NCBI GenBank assembly: GCA_964626685.1
Contig: CAZVJY010000010.1
Coordinates: 1-64,000, forward strand
Reading direction: 5' to 3'
Length of the DNA stretch: 64,000 nucleotides
From: RGEC01 sp964626685
GTDB taxonomy: Bacteria > Bacteroidota > Bacteroidia > NS11-12g > UBA955
Both the position numbers and the translations under genes were made by a program. Positions 34,304 to 43,860 of the stretch are shown here, one piece after another. Within the stretch, counting starts at the first letter, position 1. Each line of letters opens with the position of its first letter. The notes under the pieces are model-generated. The model worked only from the letters and a program-made list of their open reading frames with translations, was not told where the DNA came from and ran no database searches.

Positions 34304-35917
34304 TTAAAAGTCGTCGCTGTCTTCTATGATGCTGGCGCCTCCCAGGTGATTCCAGCTGTCGCGGTTGTCATCATCCAGCAGCATGTCCGAAGCGTTATTC
34401 ATCTTGCTTGGAAGAGTCTGTGTGGCGGGTTCGTGGGTATAACCCCCTTCGTAGTGGTTACTCTGACTCTGAATAAGAACACGCTCTTCGGGAGCGAGGT
34501 CTATAAACTTGCTGTATTGGTTTACAAACTTGGTAAACGCAGAACCCACCGCACCGTGTCGGTTTTTGCCGATGATGATTTCTGTCAATCCATCAACTCC
34601 ATAATTGTTGTAGGAATCAGGGCCCTTTTGTCCGGTTTCACCGGCGCCGGTTTTCTGATAATACTCATCTCGGTACAGGAACATTACCATATCGGCATCC
34701 TGTTCGATAGAGCCCGATTCACGAAGATCTGAAAGCTGGGGTCTTTTATTGTTTCGTTTTTCAACTTCACGACTCAGCTGTGCCAGGGCAATAACCGGTA
34801 CGCTCAGCTCTTTTGCCAGACCTTTCAGCGATCTGGAGATAAACGCGATTTCCTGTTCGCGGTTTCCCTGTCCTTTGGTCTCATGCCGCAGTAGCTGCAG
34901 ATAGTCAACAACAATCATATCAAGGCCGTGTTGTGAATGCACCCTTCGGCATTTCGCATTCAGGTCGAATATGTTGAGCTGGGGTGTGTCGTCAATGAAG
35001 ATTTTACTCTGGCTCAGGTTTACAGTTTTGCTGTGCAACCGCTGCCATTCCTGTTCTGACAAATCGCTTTTTCTGATTTTGTCGGCAGCTACCTCTGCCT
35101 CTGCACTGATTAGTCGGTTAACCAGCTGCACATCGGCCATTTCCAGTGAAAATATCATGACCGATTTTTTGAAATCAACGGCTGCGTTTCTAACCAGCGA
35201 AAGGGCAAAGGCTGTTTTACCCATCGCAGGTCTGGCAGCAAGGATTATTAAATCGCTGGGTTGCCAGCCTGCTGTAATTCTGTCCAGATCCGAGAATCCG
35301 GAGGCCACACCGGTGATACCGTCGGTTTCTGTTTTACTGCGTTCTTCAAGGTCTTTGATGGCGCGGCTTACCAGCGAATCGATATCCTGGAAATTCCGCT
35401 TTAAACCGTTGTTTTTAATTTCATACAGTTTTCGTTCGCTTTCATCCAATAGCACAAAACTGTCTTCGGAATCGTCAAATGCATCATGAGCGATTTCCCC
35501 GCTCACCCTGATCAGCTCTCGCTGAATCATTTTTTGTGTAAGTATTCTGGCGTGAAATCCAATATTGGCGGCACTCGAAACCTTGTTGGTCAGCATTGCC
35601 AGGTAATAGCTGCCGCCAATCAGTTCCAGTTCGTTGGTAGATCGCAGGTGGTTGTTAATGGTCAGCAGGTCAACTGCGGTTTTCCCTTCCTGGTAAAGCG
35701 CACTGATTGCCCTGAATACCACTTTGTTTTCTGGGGCGTAGAAGTGAGCTTCTGACAACACGTCAATAACCTCGTTGATCTTAGCACTTTCCAGCATCAT
35801 GGCGCCCAGCACGGCTTCTTCGAGGTCTCTGGCATGCGGAGGGACACGGCCCTGATAATCGGACGGTAAAACTGGAGCGTTCTTGCGTTTGCGGTTTGTA
35901 CTGTTGCTGGGGTCCAT
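34304..35917 (-). CDS. dnaB: Replicative DNA helicase DnaB
   Basis: A 537-residue hexameric helicase that unwinds DNA ahead of the replisome. The N-terminal domain starts at PPHARDLEEAVLGAMMLES. The RecA-like core has Walker A in ILAARPAMGKTAFALSL, Walker B in MIVVDYLQLL and the DnaB motif SDLRESGSIEQDADMVMFLYR. A C-terminal extension of about 70 residues beyond the core is polar and probably flexible. No intein is present. Confidence 0.97.
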   Translation of the reverse strand: MDPSNSTNRKRKNAPVLPSDYQGRVPPHARDLEEAVLGAMMLESAKINEVIDVLSEAHFYAPENKVVFRAISALYQEGKTAVDLLTINNHLRSTNELELIGGSYYLAMLTNKVSSAANIGFHARILTQKMIQRELIRVSGEIAHDAFDDSEDSFVLLDESERKLYEIKNNGLKRNFQDIDSLVSRAIKDLEERSKTETDGITGVASGFSDLDRITAGWQPSDLIILAARPAMGKTAFALSLVRNAAVDFKKSVMIFSLEMADVQLVNRLISAEAEVAADKIRKSDLSEQEWQRLHSKTVNLSQSKIFIDDTPQLNIFDLNAKCRRVHSQHGLDMIVVDYLQLLRHETKGQGNREQEIAFISRSLKGLAKELSVPVIALAQLSREVEKRNNKRPQLSDLRESGSIEQDADMVMFLYRDEYYQKTGAGETGQKGPDSYNNYGVDGLTEIIIGKNRHGAVGSAFTKFVNQYSKFIDLAPEERVLIQSQSNHYEGGYTHEPATQTLPSKMNNASDMLLDDDNRDSWNHLGGASIIEDSDDF

Positions 35918-35925
35918 AGGACTAA

Positions 35926-35933
35926 CAAAATTA
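35926..35933 (-). promoter_or_regulatory. -7 element TAATTTTG upstream of dnaB
   Basis: An exact TAnnTTTG match on the minus strand, 8 bases before the dnaB ATG. No TTTG at 19-20 bases upstream was found. Confidence 0.4.
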
Positions 35934-36097
35934 TGTTTTTTGGAGCGGGCAGGAATGCTTCCCCGCAGTTATATTTTTGAACATGCCCCGTGGATGAAAG
36001 GTGTATAACTCAAAATCAATGGCAGATTGTCATGTAGCATTCGTGAAAATCCAGTTGGCTTGAAATTTGACAACTGTATACTTAACAACACAACTTT

Positions 36098-36105
36098 TAC
36101 GTTTG
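36098..36105 (+). promoter_or_regulatory. -7 element TACGTTTG upstream of clpC
   Basis: An exact TAnnTTTG match 61 bases before the clpC ATG. A TTTG lies 28 bases upstream, too far for the usual 19-20. I saw no CIRCE or other heat-shock inverted repeat in the 249-base spacer. Confidence 0.4.
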
Positions 36106-36166
36106 TGTGTTAGTCATCATATATTAACATCTATTGATATTAAATTTGTAATAAGGGAACTACTAC

Positions 36167-38704
36167 ATGGAAGCCAAATTTTCACCACGGGTAAAGGAAG
36201 TTATTCAGTTCAGCAGGGAAGAAGCCATTCGGCTGGGCCACGATTACATTGGCTGCGAGCATTTATTGCTTGGCATAATCAGGGAAGGAGAGGGGAAGGC
36301 ATTGCAAACCTTGCGTCTGCTGGATATTGATACCATACGGCTAAAAAAGTCTATTGAAGATACCATCAAATCTACCGCCAACCGAACCACCAACCTGGGT
36401 AATATTCCCCTTACAAAGCAGGCTGAAAAGGCCTTGAAAATTACCTATCTGGAGGCCAAGATATTTAAAACCGATCTTATCGGAACCGAACACTTGCTGC
36501 TCAGTATCCTGCGGGATGAGGACAACACAGCCTCAAAAGTGCTTTCGCATTTTGGTATTACCTATGACGTTTTCAAGTCGGCCCTGGAGGAAGGCGTGGA
36601 AACCCAGTCTCCCAAAGCAGAAGCACCGGGTGAGGATCAGGATAATCCAGAAGATTTTTACCGTGAGGAGCAAAAAGCCACCGAAGCCCGCAAAGGCAAG
36701 GGTAAGAGCAAAACCCCCGTACTGGATAATTTTGGACGGGATCTCACCAAATCAGCTGAAGAAGGCAAACTCGACCCCATCGTTGGACGTGAAAAAGAAA
36801 TTGAGCGTGTGAGTCAGATTCTGAGTCGCCGCAAGAAAAACAATCCAGTGCTTATCGGTGAACCAGGTGTGGGTAAAACCGCTATTGCTGAAGGGCTGGC
36901 GCTTCGCATCGTTCAGCGAAAGGTGAGCAGGGTACTTTTTAATAAAAGGGTTGTGAGCCTGGATATTGCCAGTATGGTGGCGGGTACAAAGTACCGCGGA
37001 CAGTTTGAAGAGCGCATGAAAGCCCTGATGATGGAACTGGAAAAGGCAGATGATGTCATTTTGTTCATTGACGAAATACACACCATTGTTGGTGCAGGTG
37101 GTGCAAGTGGTTCACTGGATGCGAGCAATATGTTCAAACCTGCTTTAGCAAGAGGCGAAATTCAATGCATTGGTGCAACCACACTGGATGAATACCGACA
37201 GTACATAGAAAAGGACGGAGCGCTCGAACGCCGTTTTCAAATGGTGATGATAGAGCCAGCAACGCCGGAGGAAAGCGTTGAAATTCTGAACAATATCCGT
37301 GAAAAATATGAGGAACACCACGGTGTGATTTACACCCCTGAAGCTGTAAAGGCATGTGTGGATCTGAGCGTTCGCTATATGAGCGACAGGCACTTGCCAG
37401 ATAAAGCCATTGATATTCTGGATGAAGCGGGAGCACGTGTTCACATCAGCAATATTCATGTTCCTTCAGAAATTGTGAACCTAGAGTCCCGCATAGAAGA
37501 AATTAAGGTGGAGAAAAACCGCGTGGTTAAAAGCCAGAATTTCGAGGAGGCGGCTAAACTGCGCGATGACGAGAAGCGGTTGCTGGAAGAACTGGAAACT
37601 GCCAAGGCCCAGTGGGAGGCACAATCTGCTCATGAGAAATTTACCGTTTCTGAAGACGATATAGCTGATGTGGTAAGCATGATGACAGGCATTCCCGTTA
37701 AACGAATGGCCGAAGACGAAAGCAGACGTTTGCTCAAAATGGCTGATACCCTGAAAGGCCGTGTGGTTGGCCAGGATAAAGCAGTGGAGAAACTGACCAA
37801 GACGATCCAGAGAACCCGTGCAGGCTTTAAGGAGCCAAACAGGCCCATTGGTTCATTCATTTTTCTGGGTCCAACCGGTGTGGGAAAAACAGAGCTTGCC
37901 AAAGCCTTGTCAGCGTTTTTGTTTGATTCGGATGATGCCATGATTCGCATTGATATGAGTGAATACATGGAAAAATTTGCCGTAAGCAGGCTGGTGGGAG
38001 CGCCTCCAGGCTATGTAGGGTATGAAGAGGGTGGTTTGCTTACCGAAAAGGTTCGCCGCAAGCCTTACAGCGTTATTTTATTTGATGAGGTAGAAAAGGC
38101 ACACCCTGATGTTTTCAATTTGCTTCTGCAAGTCCTGGATGAAGGGCAAATGACCGACAGCCTGGGCAGAAAGATTGATTTCCGGAACACGGTAATTATA
38201 ATGACCTCCAATATTGGTTCCAGAACCCTCAAGGATTTTGGAACAGGCGTAGGTTTTGCCACAGGCACCAAGGAAGCTTCCCGAGAAAAGGAAAGCAAGC
38301 AGGTAATTGAAACCCAGCTTAAGAAGTTCTTTTCTCCAGAGTTTTTAAACCGTATCGATGATATCATTGTGTTCAACAGCCTGGGCAAAGATGAAATCAT
38401 TCATATCCTGGATCTTCGTATGGCGAAAATGCTGAAGCGTATTGCCGATCTGGGCTACACCATTAATCTTACCAAAGCAGCCAAGGAGTTTTTGGCCAAT
38501 AAAGGTTTTGATCCGGATTTCGGTGCCCGTCCGCTGCAACGTGCCCTGCAGAAATACCTTGAAGAACCATTAGCCGAAGAAGTGCTGAAAGGCAACCTGA
38601 AAGAAGGCAGTGAGCTGAAAGTGGATCACAAGAAAGACAGCGAAGAGCTGAGCATCAGCAATGTTAAGTCAAAAGCCAAGGAAACCGATAAGAAAGAAGA
38701 GTAA
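36167..38704 (+). CDS. clpC: ATP-dependent Clp protease ATP-binding subunit ClpC
   Basis: An 845-residue Hsp100 AAA+ unfoldase that feeds substrates to ClpP. The Clp-N repeats occupy residues 1-145. The first AAA+ module has Walker A GEPGVGKTAIAEGLA and Walker B VILFIDEIHT; a UVR-like middle segment (KSQNFEEAAKLRDDEKRLLE) defines ClpC rather than ClpB or ClpA; the second module has GPTGVGKTELAKALS and VILFDEVEKAHPD. The C-terminus is Lys/Glu-rich. The ATG at 36167 begins the canonical MEAKFSPRVKEVIQ. It stands alone with its own promoter and a strong terminator. Confidence 0.97.
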   Translation: MEAKFSPRVKEVIQFSREEAIRLGHDYIGCEHLLLGIIREGEGKALQTLRLLDIDTIRLKKSIEDTIKSTANRTTNLGNIPLTKQAEKALKITYLEAKIFKTDLIGTEHLLLSILRDEDNTASKVLSHFGITYDVFKSALEEGVETQSPKAEAPGEDQDNPEDFYREEQKATEARKGKGKSKTPVLDNFGRDLTKSAEEGKLDPIVGREKEIERVSQILSRRKKNNPVLIGEPGVGKTAIAEGLALRIVQRKVSRVLFNKRVVSLDIASMVAGTKYRGQFEERMKALMMELEKADDVILFIDEIHTIVGAGGASGSLDASNMFKPALARGEIQCIGATTLDEYRQYIEKDGALERRFQMVMIEPATPEESVEILNNIREKYEEHHGVIYTPEAVKACVDLSVRYMSDRHLPDKAIDILDEAGARVHISNIHVPSEIVNLESRIEEIKVEKNRVVKSQNFEEAAKLRDDEKRLLEELETAKAQWEAQSAHEKFTVSEDDIADVVSMMTGIPVKRMAEDESRRLLKMADTLKGRVVGQDKAVEKLTKTIQRTRAGFKEPNRPIGSFIFLGPTGVGKTELAKALSAFLFDSDDAMIRIDMSEYMEKFAVSRLVGAPPGYVGYEEGGLLTEKVRRKPYSVILFDEVEKAHPDVFNLLLQVLDEGQMTDSLGRKIDFRNTVIIMTSNIGSRTLKDFGTGVGFATGTKEASREKESKQVIETQLKKFFSPEFLNRIDDIIVFNSLGKDEIIHILDLRMAKMLKRIADLGYTINLTKAAKEFLANKGFDPDFGARPLQRALQKYLEEPLAEEVLKGNLKEGSELKVDHKKDSEELSISNVKSKAKETDKKEE

Positions 38705-38718
38705 TTTTCTATAACATT

Positions 38719-38756
38719 CATAAGAAAGCCCCGCCATATGGCGGGGCTTTCTTATG
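38719..38756 (+). terminator. clpC terminator, 17-bp perfect stem
   Basis: The two arms pair without mismatch over 17 bp around loop ATAT, with a GC-rich core (GCCCCGCC / GGCGGGGC). The A- and T-rich outer arms would let it work in both directions. Confidence 0.85.
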
Positions 38757-38960
38757 CGTATGGTTGGATTATTCTTTGCCAGCTGCATTCAATGCCGCTG
38801 GCTGTTTGCTGATCTTATAGAGGCATGGAAACACCCTTTTCAGAGTAAAGCAGTATTTGGGTGTAAGAGCCAGCCGTTTAATATTACGCTTTACTATTAT
38901 CCGCTTCAGGGTATTCCCGTTTGATAATGTTTATGTTGTCAGGTTGTGTTTTTCTTAATT

Positions 38961-39009
38961 AGACCATAACAAAAAAGGCACCCAATGGGTGCCTTTTTTG
39001 TTATGGTCT
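38961..39009. terminator. 23-bp perfect hairpin at the end of the PKD surface-protein gene
   Basis: Arms 38961-38983 and 38987-39009 are perfectly complementary around loop AAT. The core GGCACCC / GGGTGCC is flanked by A6/T6, so it is a symmetric, bidirectional terminator. Twenty-three bp is long for this role. The surface-protein stop codon is 8 bases away. Confidence 0.85.
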
Positions 39010-39016
39010 CCAGCGA

Positions 39017-42000
39017 TTATTTGCTGATAGTGATTTTGCGAACGGCGGTGTTTTCACCGGAGCTTACACGTACCATGTAAACGCCGTCTGAAAGGTTACC
39101 GCTGTTGATGCTGATCATACCGTTGTTCTCGGTGTTGATTTGCTTAACTACAGCACCTGACATGTTGGTTATAACAATGTTCAGGTTTTTGCCGAAGTTG
39201 CTCTTCACAGACAGATTGAACTGGCCATTGTTTGGGTTCGGGAATACTGCCACGCCGGTAGTTTCCAGATCTTTCACAGCAGCGCGGTTCATAACTACTT
39301 TCTTGGTGATGCTGCACTCGCAGAAAGGAGCGGTGGTAGACCTTGCACGCATGGTTACGTCGTAGGCACCATCGGTTTGGAAGTCAAACTGGGTTTCAGC
39401 GTTAACACCTGAAGTTTTGTTGGTACCACCACCCTGGAAAATCCAGTTGTACTCAACTTTATCCTGACCACCAGCTACACCGGTAGAAGCGTTCAGAGGA
39501 TTGAGTTTCACACCATAGAATCCGAAAGCATAATCGGTAGCTACAGTGAAGTCGCAGGTGCGGGGTCCTTCAAAGATGGTTACAGGAATTACGATTGAAT
39601 CTGTGCAACCGCCTGCAATGCTTGCGTAGAGGGTTACGTTGGGAGAGAACGCCTTGTTGTAAGTGTGTACAGGCTTAGATGAGGTAGAAGTAACACCATC
39701 ACCGAAGTTCCACAACCAGGTGATATCACCCTGAGGCCAGGTAGTCGTGTTGTCAAATACCATGGGCTTACCCAAACATACATTCTGTGCAGTGAAGGAA
39801 GCCTTAGGCTGAACACCTACGTTGAGCACTTTGCTGAAGCTGCCTTTGCAACCGTTCATCAGTTCGATGTTGAATTTAACATTCTTAGGTCCGAGCGTGC
39901 TCCAGCTGCGTGAAGGACTGGCAAGGATGGAAGTTCCACCATCACCGAAGTCCCAGCTATAGGTCTTAACAGCTCCACCGGCACCACCAACTACAGGAGT
40001 AGTATTGGTAAACTGGGTGGCAGTGCGTGAGCAGGCAGGTGTATTGATAAAGGCCACTTTCGGGCTTTCAAGCACGCTGATAGGTTTGGTGATGCTGTCT
40101 TTGCAACCAAACACGCTGGTAACTACGAGTTTTACATTTTTAGTACCGGGAGTACCGAATACCTTGGTGGCGTCATCTTCAGTAGAGAAGGTGTTGTCAC
40201 TAAAGTTCCAGTAAGGACCAAAAGTTCCTGAAGAAATGGTTGACTTGTTTGTGAATGCGTATGCATCGTTGTCGCAAGTTCCGGTAGTTTGGTCAAATGC
40301 AGCTTTGGGTGTAGGGAACTGGTATGCTCTCTGTGTGGCAGTTCCGATACATCCGTTCAGGTTCACAGTCAGGGTAACCAGGTATGAACCGGGTGTTGCA
40401 TAGCGGTATCTAACGGTAGTATTGTTGTTGTTTACGTTGATTCCGTTGCCCCAGTTCCAGTTGCTGGTAGTTCCGGTAAGAGGAGTTGACTGGTTGGTGA
40501 AAACCAGATCCTGGCCTTCACAGGCATTGCTCTTCACGAATTTCACGTTAGGAATAGCATTTACAACTACATCTGAGCTGTCGATGGTAACAAAACCCCA
40601 TGGCGCAGTGCGGGCAAATAATTTAACCCTGAAGGTACCGGCATTGGGGAAAGTAAAGATAGGTGACGGAGCGTTTGAAGTATCTCCGGCTACACCAGTG
40701 CCAAAGTTCCAGGTGAAATCCATAGATCCGCTTCTAACAGTGCTTCTGTTGTTAAACAATACTGATTCACCATTACAGATTTTGGCAGGGAAAGTGAAAT
40801 CTGCATTGATGGTTGGGTATATAAGGATATCACGGCGCAGCAGGGTATCACAGTTGTTGCCCAAATCGGTAATCTTGGTAATCAGGGTGATGGTGCTGTC
40901 TTCCAAAGCAGCGTTAGCGGTTGCAAATCTTACTTCGAGGTCATTCGTGGCAGTAGCATGGTTCTGAATGCTTGCAGGCAACACCACACCGGCTCTGGTC
41001 AAACCATAAACAGATGCTGTCCATCTTTTACCCGTTGATGAGCCTGTGCCATCCCAGTAATCTGCGTTGGTATAGGCACGAGGTGCAGTAATGTGGTAAA
41101 AAATAGGCATGTTGATTTGGGTAACATCATTGGGTCTTCCAAGTCTGTATACCGCCTTGGAAGGAGTGGTACCCTGCAGGTAGCGGCCTCCACCGGGAGC
41201 GGGTAATACAACTGTATTGAAGGAAATCGTGTCGTTGGCAACATTGTCATCAGGCATATCTACATAACAAGAAATGCGGATGTTGCCGCTAATGTTCAGG
41301 CGAACAGGCACGTTGAATGTAACAAGGTGGGTGTCGTTGGTGAGCATTCTTTTGGTAACGAATGTAGAAACGGTAGGTCCGCCGGTTGAACGGAAGGATA
41401 CACGGAAACCGGTAGCGGTATCAGACCAAAGGTTTCTTACATTGAGGGTCATGTTGCCGGTCCAGCCGGGGCAAACGGTTGGGGGTACGCTAAAGGTTGA
41501 ACCAAGGGCAGCGATATCTGTGAAGGCTTCAACGGCGCCGCGGTCTGAAGATCCTGCGTTTCTGTTGTTGCCGTTAAACTGCACAGGAGCCGTAGGTGTT
41601 GTAACCACATTGTTCTGGGTGCTGAAAGCACGGGGTGTGAAGTTACGTGCAGCCTCATTGGTGAAGTTAGGATCGCCGTATACAAGCCCTGCCTGACCAC
41701 CGGGGCTGGCTGCTCTGTAGGTAAGCCAGTTTGTGTAGGTGGTACCGTTATGGTTGCCTCTAAAGTTGGTTACAGGAGCATTGGGTGCAAAAACATGGTT
41801 GTTGCTGTAGTTGTTGGCACCGCCCGAGTTAAAGCCCCAGTTGTAGTTGGTGCGGTCAACAAAGATGTTTCCATCATAGGTGGTGGTGCCGAAACCTGCT
41901 GTAAATAGATTTGTTTGGCTGTTGAAAGATGTATTGCTGAGGTTTAGGTTAAAGGTATTTTGTTTAACCAAAACGTTGGCACCTGCGCTGTTGTTGCTAA

Positions 42001-43687
42001 AAAATGCCGTAGTGGTTGTAGATCCTACGCTGTTCGTCATGATGTTGGAGAACCATCTCTGATCACCGGTGGCGATTGATTGTGTCCAAAATCCGAACAG
42101 GTTATTGAAAGAAGAGTTGGTTCCGGCTTGGGTTAATCTGTCAATCATGTTTCTAGAAACTATCCATCTGCCTTGGGTGGTTCTGATACCGTACATGGTA
42201 ATAAAGGTGCGTCCTGCATCGGTAGACTGGTTGTCTACAATCTGGTTGGCTGTTATCAATCCATCAGAAGTTAAACCGCCACCAATGGTGTAGATACCAT
42301 GGAAGAAGGTTCCGGGTCTGCAACCGGTGATGGTGTTTCTCAAAATATTGTTAGGTAAGATGGTGCCTCCGAAACCAACGCCGATTGTGAACCAACCTGA
42401 TGTGGGTGGTATGCCTGTTCCAGCAATCTGGAACATCGAAGAAAAGTCGTTAAAAATACCAGTGGTTGAACCCCAGAAGTTGCTGGAACTGGTGTTGTTG
42501 CTGTAGAGGTTGGTGATGATGTTGTCTTCTACGCTTGTGTTCTGGCAGCAGCCCAGGTAAACACCGATGTTGCCACCGGTACTGGTTCCGATGTTGGTAA
42601 TTCTATTTCCTTTGATAAAGGTTGGGAATGTTTGAAATGCGGAAATATTCATCCAGATAGAATACGTACTGGTATTACACTGCGAAGCAGTGGCATTCAG
42701 GAATGGTATGTCGTGAATGAAGTTCGAATCGATGCGGTGTGAACGGGTTGCACCACCAACGCCGCTGGAGTGAATACCTGATATGGTACTGTTTCCGGCC
42801 GCAGCTATGTCGAATACAGTGGGGGTAGTAACGTTGGAGCGGCTGATATCGTTATTAGCAACCACAGTACCATTACTTAGGGATGTCAAAATACCAAAAA
42901 CGAAAAAGTTCTGGATAATATTATCCCTAAATGTATTATTGAAGGAACTGGTAGGAGGGAGCCAGCTTTGACCGTTCTGCGTTTCGTAAATACCTGCAAA
43001 AGGGCCGGGGCTGTTGGTGTTGGTACGCATGATGTTGTTGCGGACGAGATTTCTTGAACCATTGCCATTAACACCAAAATTTACCGAGCCATTGGTTACA
43101 CCCGGGAAACCGGTGTTCAGATTGTAAAACGGACGGGCCAGGGTTGTGGAATTTGAGAACGCAATGTAACAAGCACCACCGGTTGTTTGTGCGGCAGTGA
43201 GGTTTGATAACTCAATAACGCAGTTTTGAACGGTATTGTCGTTAGCATCATTGGTAAAACGAATACCCATCACGTTGGCAATGGTACCTGAGTTTACGAT
43301 GGAAAGTTGATTAATGGTGAAGAAGTCTGCGCCATTAAACAGGAAAATCTCCGGAGTAACCGTAGATGTGGCACCTCTGCTAACAATAAAGTTGTTGCCA
43401 TTGATGGTAACACGGTTGGTCGCTGTGGGTGAGTTTGTAGCCAGGTTGTTAAAAGTTACCAGAGCGGTTTCAGTAACATTGGAGATTACATTCACCGTGA
43501 GCGGGCCAGAAACACCCTGTGCGTTGAATGCGGTTGCAAAAGCGCCAAAGGTCGTGTAGGTTCCGCCGGAACCCACAGTCACTGTGCCGCTTAGCTGGGC
43601 CTTCACCCACCCCGAACCGGTGAGCATCAAACCCAGCGCAAGGGCTTTTAACCCTTTGCTTTTGATGGAGTTGTAAATTGTTATCAT
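39017..43687 (-). CDS. T9SS-exported surface protein with parallel beta-helix and PKD repeats
   Basis: A 1556-residue protein. A signal peptide occupies residues 1-30 (up to WVKAQ). Residues about 60-720 read as a right-handed parallel beta-helix rich in Asn, Thr and Gly (NRVTINGNNFIVSRG, NDNTVQNCVIELSN, VRNNIMRTN). A CARDB-like domain follows (about 735-860). From about 970 there are five clear PKD domains and one degenerate one, each near 82 residues, with paired cysteines and WNFG/WDFGDG turns. The last 80 residues are a type A T9SS sorting domain (VAVFPNPNNGQFNLSV, LSDGVYMVRVSSG). It is likely a cell-surface adhesin or glycan-binding protein; no catalytic motif is recognised. Codon use is strongly skewed to Asn/Thr/Gly codons because of composition. 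Confidence 0.88.
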   Translation of the reverse strand: MITIYNSIKSKGLKALALGLMLTGSGWVKAQLSGTVTVGSGGTYTTFGAFATAFNAQGVSGPLTVNVISNVTETALVTFNNLATNSPTATNRVTINGNNFIVSRGATSTVTPEIFLFNGADFFTINQLSIVNSGTIANVMGIRFTNDANDNTVQNCVIELSNLTAAQTTGGACYIAFSNSTTLARPFYNLNTGFPGVTNGSVNFGVNGNGSRNLVRNNIMRTNTNSPGPFAGIYETQNGQSWLPPTSSFNNTFRDNIIQNFFVFGILTSLSNGTVVANNDISRSNVTTPTVFDIAAAGNSTISGIHSSGVGGATRSHRIDSNFIHDIPFLNATASQCNTSTYSIWMNISAFQTFPTFIKGNRITNIGTSTGGNIGVYLGCCQNTSVEDNIITNLYSNNTSSSNFWGSTTGIFNDFSSMFQIAGTGIPPTSGWFTIGVGFGGTILPNNILRNTITGCRPGTFFHGIYTIGGGLTSDGLITANQIVDNQSTDAGRTFITMYGIRTTQGRWIVSRNMIDRLTQAGTNSSFNNLFGFWTQSIATGDQRWFSNIMTNSVGSTTTTAFFSNNSAGANVLVKQNTFNLNLSNTSFNSQTNLFTAGFGTTTYDGNIFVDRTNYNWGFNSGGANNYSNNHVFAPNAPVTNFRGNHNGTTYTNWLTYRAASPGGQAGLVYGDPNFTNEAARNFTPRAFSTQNNVVTTPTAPVQFNGNNRNAGSSDRGAVEAFTDIAALGSTFSVPPTVCPGWTGNMTLNVRNLWSDTATGFRVSFRSTGGPTVSTFVTKRMLTNDTHLVTFNVPVRLNISGNIRISCYVDMPDDNVANDTISFNTVVLPAPGGGRYLQGTTPSKAVYRLGRPNDVTQINMPIFYHITAPRAYTNADYWDGTGSSTGKRWTASVYGLTRAGVVLPASIQNHATATNDLEVRFATANAALEDSTITLITKITDLGNNCDTLLRRDILIYPTINADFTFPAKICNGESVLFNNRSTVRSGSMDFTWNFGTGVAGDTSNAPSPIFTFPNAGTFRVKLFARTAPWGFVTIDSSDVVVNAIPNVKFVKSNACEGQDLVFTNQSTPLTGTTSNWNWGNGINVNNNNTTVRYRYATPGSYLVTLTVNLNGCIGTATQRAYQFPTPKAAFDQTTGTCDNDAYAFTNKSTISSGTFGPYWNFSDNTFSTEDDATKVFGTPGTKNVKLVVTSVFGCKDSITKPISVLESPKVAFINTPACSRTATQFTNTTPVVGGAGGAVKTYSWDFGDGGTSILASPSRSWSTLGPKNVKFNIELMNGCKGSFSKVLNVGVQPKASFTAQNVCLGKPMVFDNTTTWPQGDITWLWNFGDGVTSTSSKPVHTYNKAFSPNVTLYASIAGGCTDSIVIPVTIFEGPRTCDFTVATDYAFGFYGVKLNPLNASTGVAGGQDKVEYNWIFQGGGTNKTSGVNAETQFDFQTDGAYDVTMRARSTTAPFCECSITKKVVMNRAAVKDLETTGVAVFPNPNNGQFNLSVKSNFGKNLNIVITNMSGAVVKQINTENNGMISINSGNLSDGVYMVRVSSGENTAVRKITISK

Positions 43688-43713
43688 ACGTTTGAGTTTA
43701 TATTGTTTGGCTA

Positions 43714-43721
43714 CAATATTA
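43714..43721 (-). promoter_or_regulatory. Weak -7-like element TAATATTG before the PKD surface-protein gene
   Basis: One mismatch to TAnnTTTG, 26 bases before the ATG. A 13-base near-palindrome GGATGAATCATCC (43785-43797) lies further upstream and could be an operator, but there is only one copy. Confidence 0.25.
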
Positions 43722-43860
43722 GGAAATCGAAACTAAAAAATAAATTTTTCGGTAATTTTTTTATCGGGGATTTCGCCTCAGCGCGGATGAATCATCCCGA
43801 ATTGGAGTCAGTATCAGGTCTTTAAGAGATAATCTTGCAATTTGATGACAGACGGTTGTC

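Larger units (their letters stand above)
38705..39016. other. 312-base spacer with two strong hairpins, no supported gene
   Basis: This stretch lies between the convergent clpC and the PKD surface-protein gene. It begins and ends with perfect hairpins (38719-38756 and 38961-39009). The 200 bases between them hold no tRNA-like fold I can see. The only reading frame is 56 codons (38754-38924, plus strand); it starts inside the first hairpin and is probably chance. Confidence 0.7.

Noticed and set aside
38754..38924. 56-codon frame after clpC
   Set aside because: It starts in the clpC terminator stem, has no ribosome site or promoter, and no recognisable motif.
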